Source: JAVBLD01 sp031553705 (GTDB taxonomy: Bacteria > Bacteroidota > Bacteroidia > Bacteroidales > Marinifilaceae). Taken from it: 64,000 nucleotides of DNA. Under the pieces are notes generated by a model that was not told the DNA's origin, did no database searches, and saw nothing but the letters and a program-made list of their open reading frames with translations. Shown in pieces: positions 28,076 through 38,515 of the stretch (the first letter of the stretch is position 1; every line of letters starts with the position of its first letter). The stretch is taken from contig JAVBLD010000003.1 in the NCBI GenBank assembly GCA_031553705.1, positions 1 through 64,000 of the forward strand. The letters are read 5' to 3'. Position numbers and translations under genes: made by a program.

Positions 28076-29617
28076 TTAATAATTGTCTTCTAATGGGGTA
28101 AATCTGAGAGATCCGAGCATGATACGTTTTGCATTACCTGAATCCGCTATTTTGACTTTGATCGAATTGAACCCCCATGAATCCGGAATTTCGTAGTAAT
28201 CCAAAATCACTCCTTCCTTTAAATTGGTTGCAGCAAGGTTTGAATTATACGTCATTACCTTTTCTCCGTTAAAAAAGAGATCAACATTATATGCCAAGTA
28301 TGCTCTAAACCTTGCCGACAGTTTATATTTGCCAGGCATAATTTTGGCTTCGATCAACTGATTCGCCACATTTTTGGTAACTGTTTTAAATTCAAAAATG
28401 GGCTGAAGTGATGAGTGAGATACATACATATAACGGGTTCCTCCTCCGTCCGCATAATTCTGATAACCACATGCCGTTGCCGATCTTATACCGTTTGCAT
28501 CATTAGCATACACATCCCAGAATGCGTCGGGATCGGTAAAGATATCACCCCGCTTCAATCCGTGCTTAGCTTCCGATATTTCGTATGTCTCTACCAATAT
28601 ATCCTGCAGATATAAAAACTTCGGAATATGGATGCCGGTAAACGAATAGATCACCCCATTACTGCACGTAACATAGCCCGGGTCCACCAGCTGGTAATTT
28701 GTCCTCAACTCATTATTAAATACTGATCTGATATTACCGGCAGTCGCATAATTCTCAATTTTATCTTCAATAATCGTCGCCTGCATAACCCATCTGAAAA
28801 ATTTCACCGAATCCTCTTCTGTCAATATTTTTCCGGAAGAGGTAAAAACGGCATTCATTTGATTCCACATATTTTTGATCGCTTGATTAGTGGGCATAAG
28901 CAGGGTAAAATCAATATCTTCCGACCGTATATCTCCCCTTAAAAAATAGGGGTTTTCAATAACAAATACCGAGTCGTAGATCGTGTTACCGAGTTCGTCT
29001 ATTCCTATCGGGAAGCTCTTGTTCGGAACAAAAATCGTGTCATTTTGGGCTAACAGCGAATCTCTGTAGGTCGAATACTCCGGACCGCTTTCCACGATAT
29101 AATCATAAATATTCTTACGCGGCTTCAAGCTCCCATCAATTTCATGCAGTACTCCGTTGCTACACACCTGATTTGGTTTAGTGATCTGTCGTCCGTCAAT
29201 GGTAAAGATGTTTTCCGCAATCTCTTTGATAATCAAATTTTTACCAGTAATTGTTTTGACAATTTTATCACTTTTCAGTTTTGTCTCATACAGAGCCAGA
29301 TAATTGATATGGTTTAGAACAAATGCCTTTTTATCGGCAGCATTCATTTGCGATACATCCTCCAATACGTTGTTTGCAGGTACCCATACAGTCAACGGCT
29401 GGTCTTTGCCCAATTCCTGGGCTATCCCGGTCTCCTCCAATAATTGAACAAATTTTGAATATTCGGAATGGTTTTTGATATAGGTCAATAAGTTTTCGGT
29501 AGCGTTTGTTTCGCTTTTGTCATCCTTCTTATTGTAATATTCATCCCATCCATCCTTACATCCGGCGATAGCTAGACAAAGAAACAAGTTTATCAGTAGT
29601 ATATATTTCGTTTTCAT
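28076..29617 (-). CDS. Fasciclin (FAS1) repeat lipoprotein with C-terminal beta-sandwich
   Basis: Surface lipoprotein of 513 residues. Lipobox at Cys20 (AIAGC). Two FAS1 domains, about 40-170 (SEYSKFVQLLEETG.. to NGVLHEIDG) and about 175-345 (YSTYRDSLL.. to NGVIYSFTGI), then a 150-residue C-terminal domain (GKYKLSARFRAYLAYNVDLFFNG.., ending MLGSLRFTPL) that looks like a carbohydrate-binding beta-sandwich. FAS1 domains mediate adhesion; inside SusC/SusD operons they probably act as extra surface glycan-binding proteins. It shares its layout with the next FAS1 protein, so the two may be ancient duplicates. Confidence 0.88.
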   Translation of the reverse strand: MKTKYILLINLFLCLAIAGCKDGWDEYYNKKDDKSETNATENLLTYIKNHSEYSKFVQLLEETGIAQELGKDQPLTVWVPANNVLEDVSQMNAADKKAFVLNHINYLALYETKLKSDKIVKTITGKNLIIKEIAENIFTIDGRQITKPNQVCSNGVLHEIDGSLKPRKNIYDYIVESGPEYSTYRDSLLAQNDTIFVPNKSFPIGIDELGNTIYDSVFVIENPYFLRGDIRSEDIDFTLLMPTNQAIKNMWNQMNAVFTSSGKILTEEDSVKFFRWVMQATIIEDKIENYATAGNIRSVFNNELRTNYQLVDPGYVTCSNGVIYSFTGIHIPKFLYLQDILVETYEISEAKHGLKRGDIFTDPDAFWDVYANDANGIRSATACGYQNYADGGGTRYMYVSHSSLQPIFEFKTVTKNVANQLIEAKIMPGKYKLSARFRAYLAYNVDLFFNGEKVMTYNSNLAATNLKEGVILDYYEIPDSWGFNSIKVKIADSGNAKRIMLGSLRFTPLEDNY

Positions 29618-29660
29618 ATATTGATAATTTTATTCTTATAATGATGTCATCCGGCAGACT

Positions 29661-31205
29661 TTATTGAACGGGTGTAAAAACAATACGATCTGTTTCGCAC
29701 ACTCCCGGTTTTATTGCCGAGAACCGGATCGTATGGGATGAGCTTTCGGTAAAGGTAATAGTCCCCATAGCTTGTGCGGTTGATCCTGAGCCGGTATAGT
29801 CAAGCAATGGACCGAACTTCATACCATCGAGATACATTTGAAGCGTACCACGGGCCGAATAAGCAAATTTGTATAATGTCACTGTATATTTTCCCGCCGC
29901 TATAATCGGAATATCAATTTCCACCCACCCTGTATATCCTAAGGTTATATACAGGAGATCGTTATTTTTAGCCCAGCTCTGGCTTCTCAGCTGGTATTTT
30001 ATAGCTACCGGGTTGTCGGGAATTGTCTGCCAACGAATTGTTCCGGTATTTTCTTCACGATCTATTACATATGTGTATTGATCTAAGGTTGACGTCCAAC
30101 TGCGATATAGCGGTAATATTCTGCATTGGTCCACATCGGTAAATTCGAATTCAAATAAACTGGGGACAGGGTTGTTAATGGTCATCAGATTATCGACTTC
30201 ATGTACAAATCCGTTGTTACCCTGCAGATCAAACTTGTCTTTCACTAATCTGACCACGGTATCCTGGGCATCGGGATTGATCAGCAGTTCGCCTTTTGTA
30301 TCGCTGAAAGCGATCAGGCTGTTTAAAGCGAGCGCTGCTACATTTTTCTTTTTAGTTGTCGCTGCGGCGTCAAAAGTGGCAAGTTCTGCAAAATCCGAAT
30401 TACGATTGATAATATGATATTTCATAAATTTCCGGAACTCGGATTTTTCGTCGTCGGCTGCTCCTGAAAATCGTGCCCGTAGTTCGGTCAGAGAGTGAAT
30501 TCCATTTGCCTGGAAGATTTCGTCCGAAATAACGAATACGGTTTTATAATCTTTTACCGAAGTACCGGATGTCAATTTTCTGTAGCGACTGTCCAGATAT
30601 TCTTCCAACTGGCAAGCCTCTAGCGCTTCCCGGAAGATGGTATACCTGTCGCTGGCCTTGATGATGTCCCATACCGTTTCGATCACTGGATTAAGTACTT
30701 TATCCAAAATATGGATGTATCCGTTGATTACTGTAATATCCTTTTTTTCAATCCTTGCATAATCATTGACATACATCGCATTGATCCCACCTTCATGATA
30801 GGTTACCGTCAGATAGTCGCCTGAGGCGGTCGTGTCACGGATCATTCCGCTAAAAGCAGCATGTACGTACGCAACTCCCGGAATAATATGATACTTCATC
30901 AGATAAATTACTTCCTCTACCGGTATATCATCCACTGAGGCGTAACCTTTTGCTTTCAGGTATTCGGCAACGCTTGCATTACTTACTACAAAACAGGTAA
31001 ATTTTGTCTTGATATTTAAAGCATTATATAAATTTGCTTTTTTAAGTAGTTTTACCCATTCTGAATATTCCGGATGCATCTCCAGATATATTCCTATCGG
31101 CTGTTCGGTATAGGCATTGAATGTGGTGTTCTCCAGGTCATCCTTACAAGTAGTGAACAGGAGGGGCAATAACATCAATCCTGTAAATATGATTATCTTT
31201 TTCAT
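29661..31205 (-). CDS. Fasciclin (FAS1) repeat lipoprotein with C-terminal beta-sandwich
   Basis: Lipoprotein of 514 residues. I place the start at the ATG at 31205 (MKKIIIFTGLM..), because it begins a proper lipoprotein signal (lipobox LFTTC) and leaves a 52-bp gap to the SusD gene; the frame itself is open to 31274. Two FAS1 domains about 30-160 and 165-310 (YLMKYHIIPG, FMKYHII and GYIHILDKVLNPV, NGFVHEVDNLM are typical), followed by a C-terminal domain (GKYTVTLYKFAYSARGTLQMYLDG..) matching that of the neighbouring FAS1 protein. Likely surface binder in the same locus. Confidence 0.88.
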   Translation of the reverse strand: MKKIIIFTGLMLLPLLFTTCKDDLENTTFNAYTEQPIGIYLEMHPEYSEWVKLLKKANLYNALNIKTKFTCFVVSNASVAEYLKAKGYASVDDIPVEEVIYLMKYHIIPGVAYVHAAFSGMIRDTTASGDYLTVTYHEGGINAMYVNDYARIEKKDITVINGYIHILDKVLNPVIETVWDIIKASDRYTIFREALEACQLEEYLDSRYRKLTSGTSVKDYKTVFVISDEIFQANGIHSLTELRARFSGAADDEKSEFRKFMKYHIINRNSDFAELATFDAAATTKKKNVAALALNSLIAFSDTKGELLINPDAQDTVVRLVKDKFDLQGNNGFVHEVDNLMTINNPVPSLFEFEFTDVDQCRILPLYRSWTSTLDQYTYVIDREENTGTIRWQTIPDNPVAIKYQLRSQSWAKNNDLLYITLGYTGWVEIDIPIIAAGKYTVTLYKFAYSARGTLQMYLDGMKFGPLLDYTGSGSTAQAMGTITFTESSSHTIRFSAIKPGVCETDRIVFTPVQ

Positions 31206-31257
31206 ATGGTTATATTTTTTGACGATTAAAACTGTTGGAATATTTTTAAATGTCAAT

Positions 31258-32754
31258 TTAATCCAAATCTGCATAATACGGATTTTGTACTAATACTCCT
31301 CTGCTGTTCTCAATCTCTGTTTTGAAAATAGGCAGGTAATAGCTGTTTACGTCCGACAGTTTTGCTTCCCAGCGGGCACGGTCTTTCGCCGGAATATCTT
31401 TCAGCAGGATGTCGACCAGGTAATTCTTATATTTGTAGTTGTTTCTTTTGGCAATACGCAGGATATCGAACCAACGTTTTCCTTCCGCAAAAAACTCCCG
31501 TTGCCGTTCCTGCATCACCAATATCAACGCATCATATTCTGATGCAGGTATAGCCACTTTGGTTTTATAACCGGCTCTTTCCCGTATCATATCGATCAGG
31601 TCACAGGCAGCCTGATAATTCTGTTGGTCCAGCATGATCAACGCTTCGGCTTTGATCAGATAGATATCGGGCAGACGATAGAATATCCAGTTGGCATCCT
31701 CCATACGTATTGTTGTACTCTTATTATAGCAGCTATATCCTGCATATTTCCATATTTTTCCGTTGCTTTCAAGGTAACTTCCGAAATTCCCTCTGATGTC
31801 CTCTATCGTTGTGTTTTCTTTAAACAGCTCGACAGTGGAATTGCTGACGGCATAACGTTGATTGGCCGTGCCGTTATAGAACCAAAGATACAACTCGTTT
31901 ACCTGATTGTACATAGAGGACCAGTTTAGTTCAAAAATACTCTCTGCTGAGTTCCCTGGATTATAGACAGTATACCAATCTTCGGTATTAACCAGTGTAA
32001 ACCGGTATTTGGTCAAGATATCGTCACACGCCTTGACGGCGGCTCCATAGTTGCCCTGCCACAAATAGATATCGGCCAGCAAGGCATGATAGGCCCATTG
32101 GGTGGCTCTTCCTGTGTTTTGCCATGTGTCGGAACCGATCGCTTCGTATCCCAGTTTACATTTTCCCTTATAAGCTTCCAGAGTTTTTGTCAGCTCTCCC
32201 AGTATATGAGATTCAGAGGATACCGGAATCGAGTAGTCCTGCGAATCATCAACATAAGGTTCCGTAATATACGGTACGCTTCCGAATGTTCTTACCAAAT
32301 AAAAATAACATAGCGAGCGAAGATAGATTGCTTCTGCGATTAGTGAATTCAAGTACTCCGTTTTAAAAGTCGGATCCCTGTCCAGTACGTCCGGCCCGTA
32401 TTTTATGACGGAATTTGCCCGTCCGATTGTTGTATAGAGTGCTTCCCACTTGCATATTGAATTACTCGGAAGGATATCCAAACGCTTGATCGCATCCTCC
32501 TCTGCATTTAAAGCCGGTCCCAGCGTAATGCCATCTCCCCGGAGTTCGCCCCACGGTACGAATTGCCGGATACAATTCCGCATTTGGGTATAAGTACCAT
32601 ACAGCACGCTCTCAACTTCTTCTTTAGACTGCCAGAATTGATCAGTGGTTTGATCATTGGCCGGTAGCAAATCCAACCATGAATTACAACCGGCGGCAAG
32701 GAACAGCATTATTCCAATGCTGCCTTTTTTTATCAAATTGTATATCTGTTTCAT
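31258..32754 (-). CDS. SusD/RagB-family surface lipoprotein
   Basis: Partner lipoprotein, 498 residues, lipobox LAAGC (about Cys23) followed by NSWLDLLPAND. The typical SusD features are clear: ELRGDGITLG, the helical repeats around LRSLCYFYLVRTFGSVPYI, and the C-terminal QERQREFFAEGKRWFDILRIAKRNN. It belongs to the first SusC/SusD pair of the locus, 17 bp after its SusC gene, and is closer to the canonical family than the second pair's SusD. Confidence 0.95.
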   Translation of the reverse strand: MKQIYNLIKKGSIGIMLFLAAGCNSWLDLLPANDQTTDQFWQSKEEVESVLYGTYTQMRNCIRQFVPWGELRGDGITLGPALNAEEDAIKRLDILPSNSICKWEALYTTIGRANSVIKYGPDVLDRDPTFKTEYLNSLIAEAIYLRSLCYFYLVRTFGSVPYITEPYVDDSQDYSIPVSSESHILGELTKTLEAYKGKCKLGYEAIGSDTWQNTGRATQWAYHALLADIYLWQGNYGAAVKACDDILTKYRFTLVNTEDWYTVYNPGNSAESIFELNWSSMYNQVNELYLWFYNGTANQRYAVSNSTVELFKENTTIEDIRGNFGSYLESNGKIWKYAGYSCYNKSTTIRMEDANWIFYRLPDIYLIKAEALIMLDQQNYQAACDLIDMIRERAGYKTKVAIPASEYDALILVMQERQREFFAEGKRWFDILRIAKRNNYKYKNYLVDILLKDIPAKDRARWEAKLSDVNSYYLPIFKTEIENSRGVLVQNPYYADLD

Positions 32755-32771
32755 ATGTATATACTCAAAAG

Positions 32772-35700
32772 TTAAAATTCAATACTCAAACCCACAGAAT
32801 ATCTTCGTGGCCTCGGAGTGAAGTTGTTGTCTTCCGCCAGTTGGTAGATGTCGCCTCCGCTTTGTCCTACTTCGGGATCCTGTCCTTTATAATTGGTCCA
32901 GGTAAAGAGGTCATATGCGTTGAAATTCCAGATCATTCGTTGGAATCCGATACGATCCAGGATCTTTTTAGGCACACTATAAGAGAGAGCCAGGTCTTTT
33001 AGCCTGATAAAAGAAGCTTTTTCCACAAAGCGGTCCGAACCGAGGTAATTATACCCCTCCTGATATAACGCTCTCGGGATATTGGTTTGGTCGCCTTCAT
33101 ACCTCCAACGTTTCAGGACAGCCGTACTTTGATTGTCGGCAGAACGCATATTTTCCGAGTTTATCCGGCCTTTGTTGATTACGCTCTGTCCATAGCGGGA
33201 CTGGACGGCTGCCCTCAGGCGCAGTCCTTTATAGGTGACATTCATTGTAGCTCCGCCTGTCAAAATCGGCATAGAATTACCCAGATAAACGATATCATAT
33301 TTATCGATCACTCCGTCATAATTAATATCCTGATATTTGGCATCTCCCGGACGTTCCAGACGACCATTGACAGTGGTGATAACATTTTTGCCATAAATAT
33401 CCTGAATGATATTCCCGTTAATATCCCTCGCATAAGTTTCATCAATTGTCTGATATACACCCAGGCAACGGTAGCCGTAGAAAGAACCTAACGGGTTGCC
33501 GGTTTTTACATTGAACGCATAATTACCGTTTCCAAATGTATATTTTTCGAAATTCAAATTTGAAGGAAGTTCCAGCACACGATTTCGGTTCCGGGAGAGG
33601 TTTACATTTGTAAATCCGATCCGCAACTCGCCGATTTTAATCACATCGACAAAATCGAACATGAGCTCCCAACCTCTGTTTTCAAGCTTACCGGAGTTGA
33701 AAAAACCAATTTTACCGAATCCGGAAGTACTTTGTACTGGTACATCCGTTTGTAACAAATCGTCTGTCACTTTTTTATAGACTTCCGCAACAATGCCGAT
33801 TTTGTTGTTCCACAAATGGAGATCCACTCCGGCGTTATATTGGGTCACCACTTCCCACTTCAGGTTGTTCAATTGTACAGAAGCAGGTTTAATTGCACTC
33901 AAACCTATATAGGAAGTTTCGATCGCGAATTTTCCGATATAAGAGTAGTTCCCGCTTGGTGAAACGCCGTTCTTTCCCCAGCTTCCCCTAAGCTTAATCT
34001 CATCAATCCAGTTTATCTCTTTCAGAAAGGCCTCTTCACTGATACGCCATGCTATCGAGGCGCTCGGAAGAGATCCCCATCTCTTGTTTTTTCCCATTCT
34101 GGAATTTCCTTCATATCTTATTCCATAAGAGAGCATGTAGCGGTCAGCATAATTGTAATGAGCATTTCCCAATAAAGCGATATTTCTATATTCGGTTTCG
34201 CTCGATCCAAGGGTGGTAATCTTTCCTCCGGCTGACGGATCGGACAATTCCGATGAACCGATGCTGCTTACACCGCTGTTATATCCGGATGAGCTGTTGC
34301 TGGTGGTGTTTAACATCCCACTCAGTACTATTTTATGTTTTTCTTTAAGAGTCAAGTTGTAGACCAATTTTGAACTTGTTGTGATGTTCATTTTGTTGGA
34401 CATATTATCGCTTCCGATATTATAATCGGCGTGTGTCCATGGAACACCTGTTGCTGAAGCTGGCAGAAATTGCTGAGTTTTGGTCGAACCCAGGTCAAAA
34501 CCGATATCCTCGCTGAAAAGAAGTCCGGCTACAATGTTATATCTGAGGTTAAAAGCAACGCGGATATCCCTTTGCTTAGCATCGTTGATCGACTCGTAGG
34601 CCATTGCCACCGGATTGTAGGACTTATTGCTTTCCCAGTTTCCCTGGATACAATCGGTCGGTTGGATAAAATATTCCGAAGTCGATTTTCCGTTCGGATC
34701 CAGTATATAAGGGCTCATATTCGGCATTTTTTTCCGTGCATGGGTACGGACACCGTCTACTCCGTCCTTATACGCTCCCATATTGTTTTCTTTAGTCGTT
34801 TCCGTATAAGAGAACGAAGAAGATACATTAAATTTATTTGAGAATTTGTAATCTACGTTCAGACGTGTTGTAATACGCTCCAGACCGGTTCCGATAGTCG
34901 TCCCTTCTTCATTTGTGTATCCCAGTGAAAAACGGTATGAAGCGCGGTCACCTCCGCCGGACATCGAAAAGTCCGTCTGACTTGAAAAAGCATTCTGAGT
35001 AACCAGATTCAACCAGTCTGTATTCTGATTGAATTCGTCGAAGTAGGTGTAGCTCGGATCGAAACGGATATCCGGGAATTTTGTCAGGTTATTCATAAGT
35101 CCTCCGTGCGGAAACCCCCGATCGCGTACCTGATTCCAGATAGCATCCTGAATAAGCGTTACATATTGATTGGCGTCAAGCATCGGGATACCTTTCGGCT
35201 CTTTATTCATATTGAACTTCTGTGCAATGGAAAACTTCGGTTTTCCTTTTGTCCCTTTCTTTGTCGTAATTAACAATACCCCATTGGCGGCTTTCGAACC
35301 CCAGATAGCTGTGGCAGCGGCATCTTTCAATACTTCGATCGATTCGATATCATAGGGAGAGATGCTGACCAAGGCTCCGATATCTTCGCCGGTAGCGGTC
35401 GCAAATTCAAAGTCACTGGCGATTTCGGTGTCGTAAGGTATCCCGTCGATTACGATCAGCGGTTCGTTATTTCCGTTCAGCGAACTGGCTCCCCGGATAC
35501 GGATCGACATTTTTGCTCCCGGATCTCCGGAGGTGGCCACGATATCCACATTAGCCAATTTACCCTGCAGCATATCTCCTACAGAGGTTACCGGCATATC
35601 CTGTATATCGGTAATATCGATTTTTTGTCTGGCAACGCCTAGATCTTTAACATTTACCCCCATCGAATTGGTCTCCGCTTTTTTACCGCTTATCGTGACT

Positions 35701-36029
35701 GCCTCCAGTTCGGTATTGTCGGCATCCAGTATGACATTTAATACGGTTTGCCCCGTATAGGGAACCTTCTTGGTTATAAAACCTACATATGAAAATACGA
35801 TGTCCACCCCTTTGGCATCCGCCGGGATAGTCAACGAATATTCTCCTTTTATATTTACTAAAGCTCCCGTCAAAATACGGTTCTCTTTATTTTGTATATA
35901 TACCGTAGCACCAATCAACGGTTCTTTGGCATTATCATGTACGGTGCCTCGTAGTATTATTCCTTGTGCTATTGCCTGTGTCGGCAGCAATATAATACAC
36001 AATAGTATGGTTTGTAAAGCTAACTTCAT
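32772..36029 (-). CDS. SusC/RagA-family TonB-linked outer-membrane protein
   Basis: Importer of 1085 residues from the ATG at 36029 (MKLALQTILLCIILLPTQAIAQ, a clean signal peptide); the frame is open 23 codons further, but that part overlaps the upstream gene. Carboxypeptidase-regulatory-like domain about 25-105, ELEAVTISG linker, plug with LIVIDGIPYDTE and DAAATAIWGSKAANGVLLI, then the barrel, ending SVGLSIEF. First of two SusC proteins in this locus; the start is 13 bp after the stop of the large FAS1 gene. Confidence 0.94.
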   Translation of the reverse strand: MKLALQTILLCIILLPTQAIAQGIILRGTVHDNAKEPLIGATVYIQNKENRILTGALVNIKGEYSLTIPADAKGVDIVFSYVGFITKKVPYTGQTVLNVILDADNTELEAVTISGKKAETNSMGVNVKDLGVARQKIDITDIQDMPVTSVGDMLQGKLANVDIVATSGDPGAKMSIRIRGASSLNGNNEPLIVIDGIPYDTEIASDFEFATATGEDIGALVSISPYDIESIEVLKDAAATAIWGSKAANGVLLITTKKGTKGKPKFSIAQKFNMNKEPKGIPMLDANQYVTLIQDAIWNQVRDRGFPHGGLMNNLTKFPDIRFDPSYTYFDEFNQNTDWLNLVTQNAFSSQTDFSMSGGGDRASYRFSLGYTNEEGTTIGTGLERITTRLNVDYKFSNKFNVSSSFSYTETTKENNMGAYKDGVDGVRTHARKKMPNMSPYILDPNGKSTSEYFIQPTDCIQGNWESNKSYNPVAMAYESINDAKQRDIRVAFNLRYNIVAGLLFSEDIGFDLGSTKTQQFLPASATGVPWTHADYNIGSDNMSNKMNITTSSKLVYNLTLKEKHKIVLSGMLNTTSNSSSGYNSGVSSIGSSELSDPSAGGKITTLGSSETEYRNIALLGNAHYNYADRYMLSYGIRYEGNSRMGKNKRWGSLPSASIAWRISEEAFLKEINWIDEIKLRGSWGKNGVSPSGNYSYIGKFAIETSYIGLSAIKPASVQLNNLKWEVVTQYNAGVDLHLWNNKIGIVAEVYKKVTDDLLQTDVPVQSTSGFGKIGFFNSGKLENRGWELMFDFVDVIKIGELRIGFTNVNLSRNRNRVLELPSNLNFEKYTFGNGNYAFNVKTGNPLGSFYGYRCLGVYQTIDETYARDINGNIIQDIYGKNVITTVNGRLERPGDAKYQDINYDGVIDKYDIVYLGNSMPILTGGATMNVTYKGLRLRAAVQSRYGQSVINKGRINSENMRSADNQSTAVLKRWRYEGDQTNIPRALYQEGYNYLGSDRFVEKASFIRLKDLALSYSVPKKILDRIGFQRMIWNFNAYDLFTWTNYKGQDPEVGQSGGDIYQLAEDNNFTPRPRRYSVGLSIEF

Positions 36030-36042
36030 AAGATCATTCTTT

Positions 36043-38337
36043 TTAGTTATTGGGTTGTATAACGCCATTAATACCATAAACCAAACCGTCCTTGGCAAAG
36101 AATGGAATGTTTCCGTCGGTTTCCAGCCGGGTATTGTTTTTATTGATCAGGGCTACTTTCTTTTCGTCCACACGTGTGATCCAGATCGGTTGAAGTGCCT
36201 CTTTGGACGGTGTGGAAGCGGTATTATCCCGTTGTAGCGTTTTAAACTCTCCCTGAGGACCATAGTTCGGTAAGATGTATTCGGTAAGTTTATTCGCTTC
36301 GGCAGATACAAAGAAATAACTCAGATAGAGAGCCAAATCGGCCTGTACCGTCGGAGCGTTGGTCAGTGTCCCGTTTTTCGGGGCAAATACCATAGTTTTA
36401 CCGGCAAGTACCTCTTTAATGGTCACACCATTAACCGTTTTTACAATTTGGATACTTGTTACGCCACTGGTAGTCACCAACATTCCTGCTTGATTCAGTT
36501 TTGCATAAAAGTCTGAATAAGATGATTGTATATGCTGGACAAGCGTGGTCGAATTTTTCATTAGCGTATCACTCAATTCGTAGGTAAGTCCGTTATTGGT
36601 ATCCCAGCTTTTTACCACTTTTTGGAATATCCCGTTTTCTCCGTAAATCACCAGATCTCCGGCAGCTCTTCCTTCCGTATTGGCCGGATCGAATTCTTTG
36701 GTATAGACATAGGTAAAAGGAGACATCGTCGAATAAAATGCCCGTTTATTAAAATCCCGGATTCCTCCGTAGACGGTATTTGATTGCGCAAAATAGGTCT
36801 TATAGTCGCTGTTTAGGGTAGCTATTGTAGCACCTCTTTTTTGTTGAACCACTTCATCCCCTATTGTGTTTATGACTCCGGGGGTCATCGACATCCCGTA
36901 TTTATTTACCAGGGTCGTATCGGAATAGATAAATAGGGTATATTTATCAGCTAATGGCTCTATTACTTGAGGATACATATCTATATGCTGAAACATATAA
37001 GCCATAATACTGTATACCGGATCTTTGAACAACGGAGCCGTGATAGTCTGGAAACATCCTGGGATCAGTACCTGATCGATTCCGTAAAGAAGACCATTTC
37101 CGCAAAATTCGCGCTTTCCTACATTACTCGTTGTGATCGGCCATTTTTCTCCATATTCTCCGGATACTCCTCTATCGATCTGATCCGGCAAAAGAATAGT
37201 TGAGACGTCTCCCGAAATCCAATAGTCTCTTGCATGTGCCCTTAACAGATAATAAGCGGTAAGGATCGGAATATCTGATGCCTTTTGGAGATTTCCTTCA
37301 AAAAAAGTAGAGATGAATTGGTCAAACGCCTGGTTTGTCGGTGCAAAGCAAGTGTAAGAACTGGTGCCGTACATAAAATAAGCAGGTCTTAACCCGTCAA
37401 ATGCTCCATGATATGACCATTCACTAGCGATCTCGGGGAGATCCGTAGTATTGACCGAGGCTTTATGATACCAATATAGATAAAGGAGATCGCCCGGCTG
37501 ACCATATTTAGTAGAAATGGTTTGGTCGTATACAATATTGGCAAACCGGTCGAACATTGATTTATAGTCTGAGAAATCGCTATAACCGGAATCTTCCAAT
37601 GCTTTATAGATAGAACGAAGCGGTTCGACTACTTTATCAAGTACGTAAAGGTAGCCGTTGTCGGTTGCAATACCCACTTCTTTCATGGCTGCATTGCATA
37701 CATACAGTTTTTCATCGCTTCCCTGCCAATTTACATTCGGAAAAAAATACTTATATGTTTTCTCGGGATCAGCACATTTTTTCGCATTGAACAGGCGTGA
37801 GGATATTACCGGTAAATATTTTTCGCGGTTGTAGACGCTTACCTCTTCCATTGTCGCCGGATTGACCATCAATGTGGGCTTTTCTTTTGCATAACTCTTG
37901 TACTTATAGTTTGTACCATCTCCACTGGTTTCGTCAATGGCATCGCCGGCCGGATTCACTTTAAAACCGAGCAGGTATTTTTCGCTCCACGATTGCTCAA
38001 TGATATGATAACCTACCAGTACTTTCAGCTTGTCCAATGGGATAGCTTCCAATGAAGAGTAGTTGTTCGCTTTCAAATACGCTGTAAAAGCTTCATCATC
38101 CGGAGCGAAAACAGTACATAAGCCTTTCCCGGCCAATAGATCTTTGAAGCCAGTCATTTCTGCTGCCTGGAGATATAATTTGAAATTCCCCCGACCCAGC
38201 ATGACTTCATAGGCATTTCCCCTTAACCAATTGGGGCGCTCATAGTATTTGTCCAGATCTTTCTCACAGCCCGAAAGCAGGAGCATAGATAGAAACATCA
38301 GAAAGATTTTACATTGTGGAACTTTCATAAATTTCAA
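36043..38337 (-). CDS. Large fasciclin (FAS1) multi-domain lipoprotein
   Basis: Lipoprotein of 764 residues, lipobox LLSGC near Cys24 (start could also be the ATG three codons in). Two clear FAS1 domains (about 42-250 with CTVFAPDDEAFTAYL and VLVGYHII; about 255-440 with YTCFAPTNQAFDQF and NGLLYGIDQVLIP) and one or two degenerate ones (about 445-600 and 605-764, ending DGLVYGINGVIQP). It is the first gene of the 20-kb minus-strand operon, directly behind the divergent promoter region, so it is probably the most strongly expressed surface adhesin or binder of the locus. Confidence 0.88.
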   Translation of the reverse strand: MKFMKVPQCKIFLMFLSMLLLSGCEKDLDKYYERPNWLRGNAYEVMLGRGNFKLYLQAAEMTGFKDLLAGKGLCTVFAPDDEAFTAYLKANNYSSLEAIPLDKLKVLVGYHIIEQSWSEKYLLGFKVNPAGDAIDETSGDGTNYKYKSYAKEKPTLMVNPATMEEVSVYNREKYLPVISSRLFNAKKCADPEKTYKYFFPNVNWQGSDEKLYVCNAAMKEVGIATDNGYLYVLDKVVEPLRSIYKALEDSGYSDFSDYKSMFDRFANIVYDQTISTKYGQPGDLLYLYWYHKASVNTTDLPEIASEWSYHGAFDGLRPAYFMYGTSSYTCFAPTNQAFDQFISTFFEGNLQKASDIPILTAYYLLRAHARDYWISGDVSTILLPDQIDRGVSGEYGEKWPITTSNVGKREFCGNGLLYGIDQVLIPGCFQTITAPLFKDPVYSIMAYMFQHIDMYPQVIEPLADKYTLFIYSDTTLVNKYGMSMTPGVINTIGDEVVQQKRGATIATLNSDYKTYFAQSNTVYGGIRDFNKRAFYSTMSPFTYVYTKEFDPANTEGRAAGDLVIYGENGIFQKVVKSWDTNNGLTYELSDTLMKNSTTLVQHIQSSYSDFYAKLNQAGMLVTTSGVTSIQIVKTVNGVTIKEVLAGKTMVFAPKNGTLTNAPTVQADLALYLSYFFVSAEANKLTEYILPNYGPQGEFKTLQRDNTASTPSKEALQPIWITRVDEKKVALINKNNTRLETDGNIPFFAKDGLVYGINGVIQPNN

Positions 38338-38507
38338 TTTAATGGATAGTACATTTATTTCAAATTGATTTGATTGCCTGCCAGATATATCACCATAATA
38401 TATCTTGATATATATTATAAATAGTTTTTCGTTTCTTTTTAAAGAGTCATAAAAAACAATCGATTACGTAATATCGTATACAACAAAACTCCTGCAAAAT
38501 GTGTCTA

Positions 38508-38515
38508 CAAATATA
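38508..38515 (-). promoter_or_regulatory. Possible -7 element of the FAS1/SusCD/M60 operon
   Basis: Minus-strand TATATTTG, about 170 bp before the first gene. No TTTG/TTG at the expected 19-21 bp distance, so the promoter may depend on an activator. Confidence 0.4.

Noticed and set aside
31206..31274. N-terminal extension of the FAS1 gene at 29661
   Set aside because: It overlaps the SusD gene and spoils the lipoprotein signal that starts at 31205.
36030..36098. N-terminal extension of the SusC gene at 32772
   Set aside because: It would overlap the FAS1 gene end; a clean signal peptide starts at 36029.
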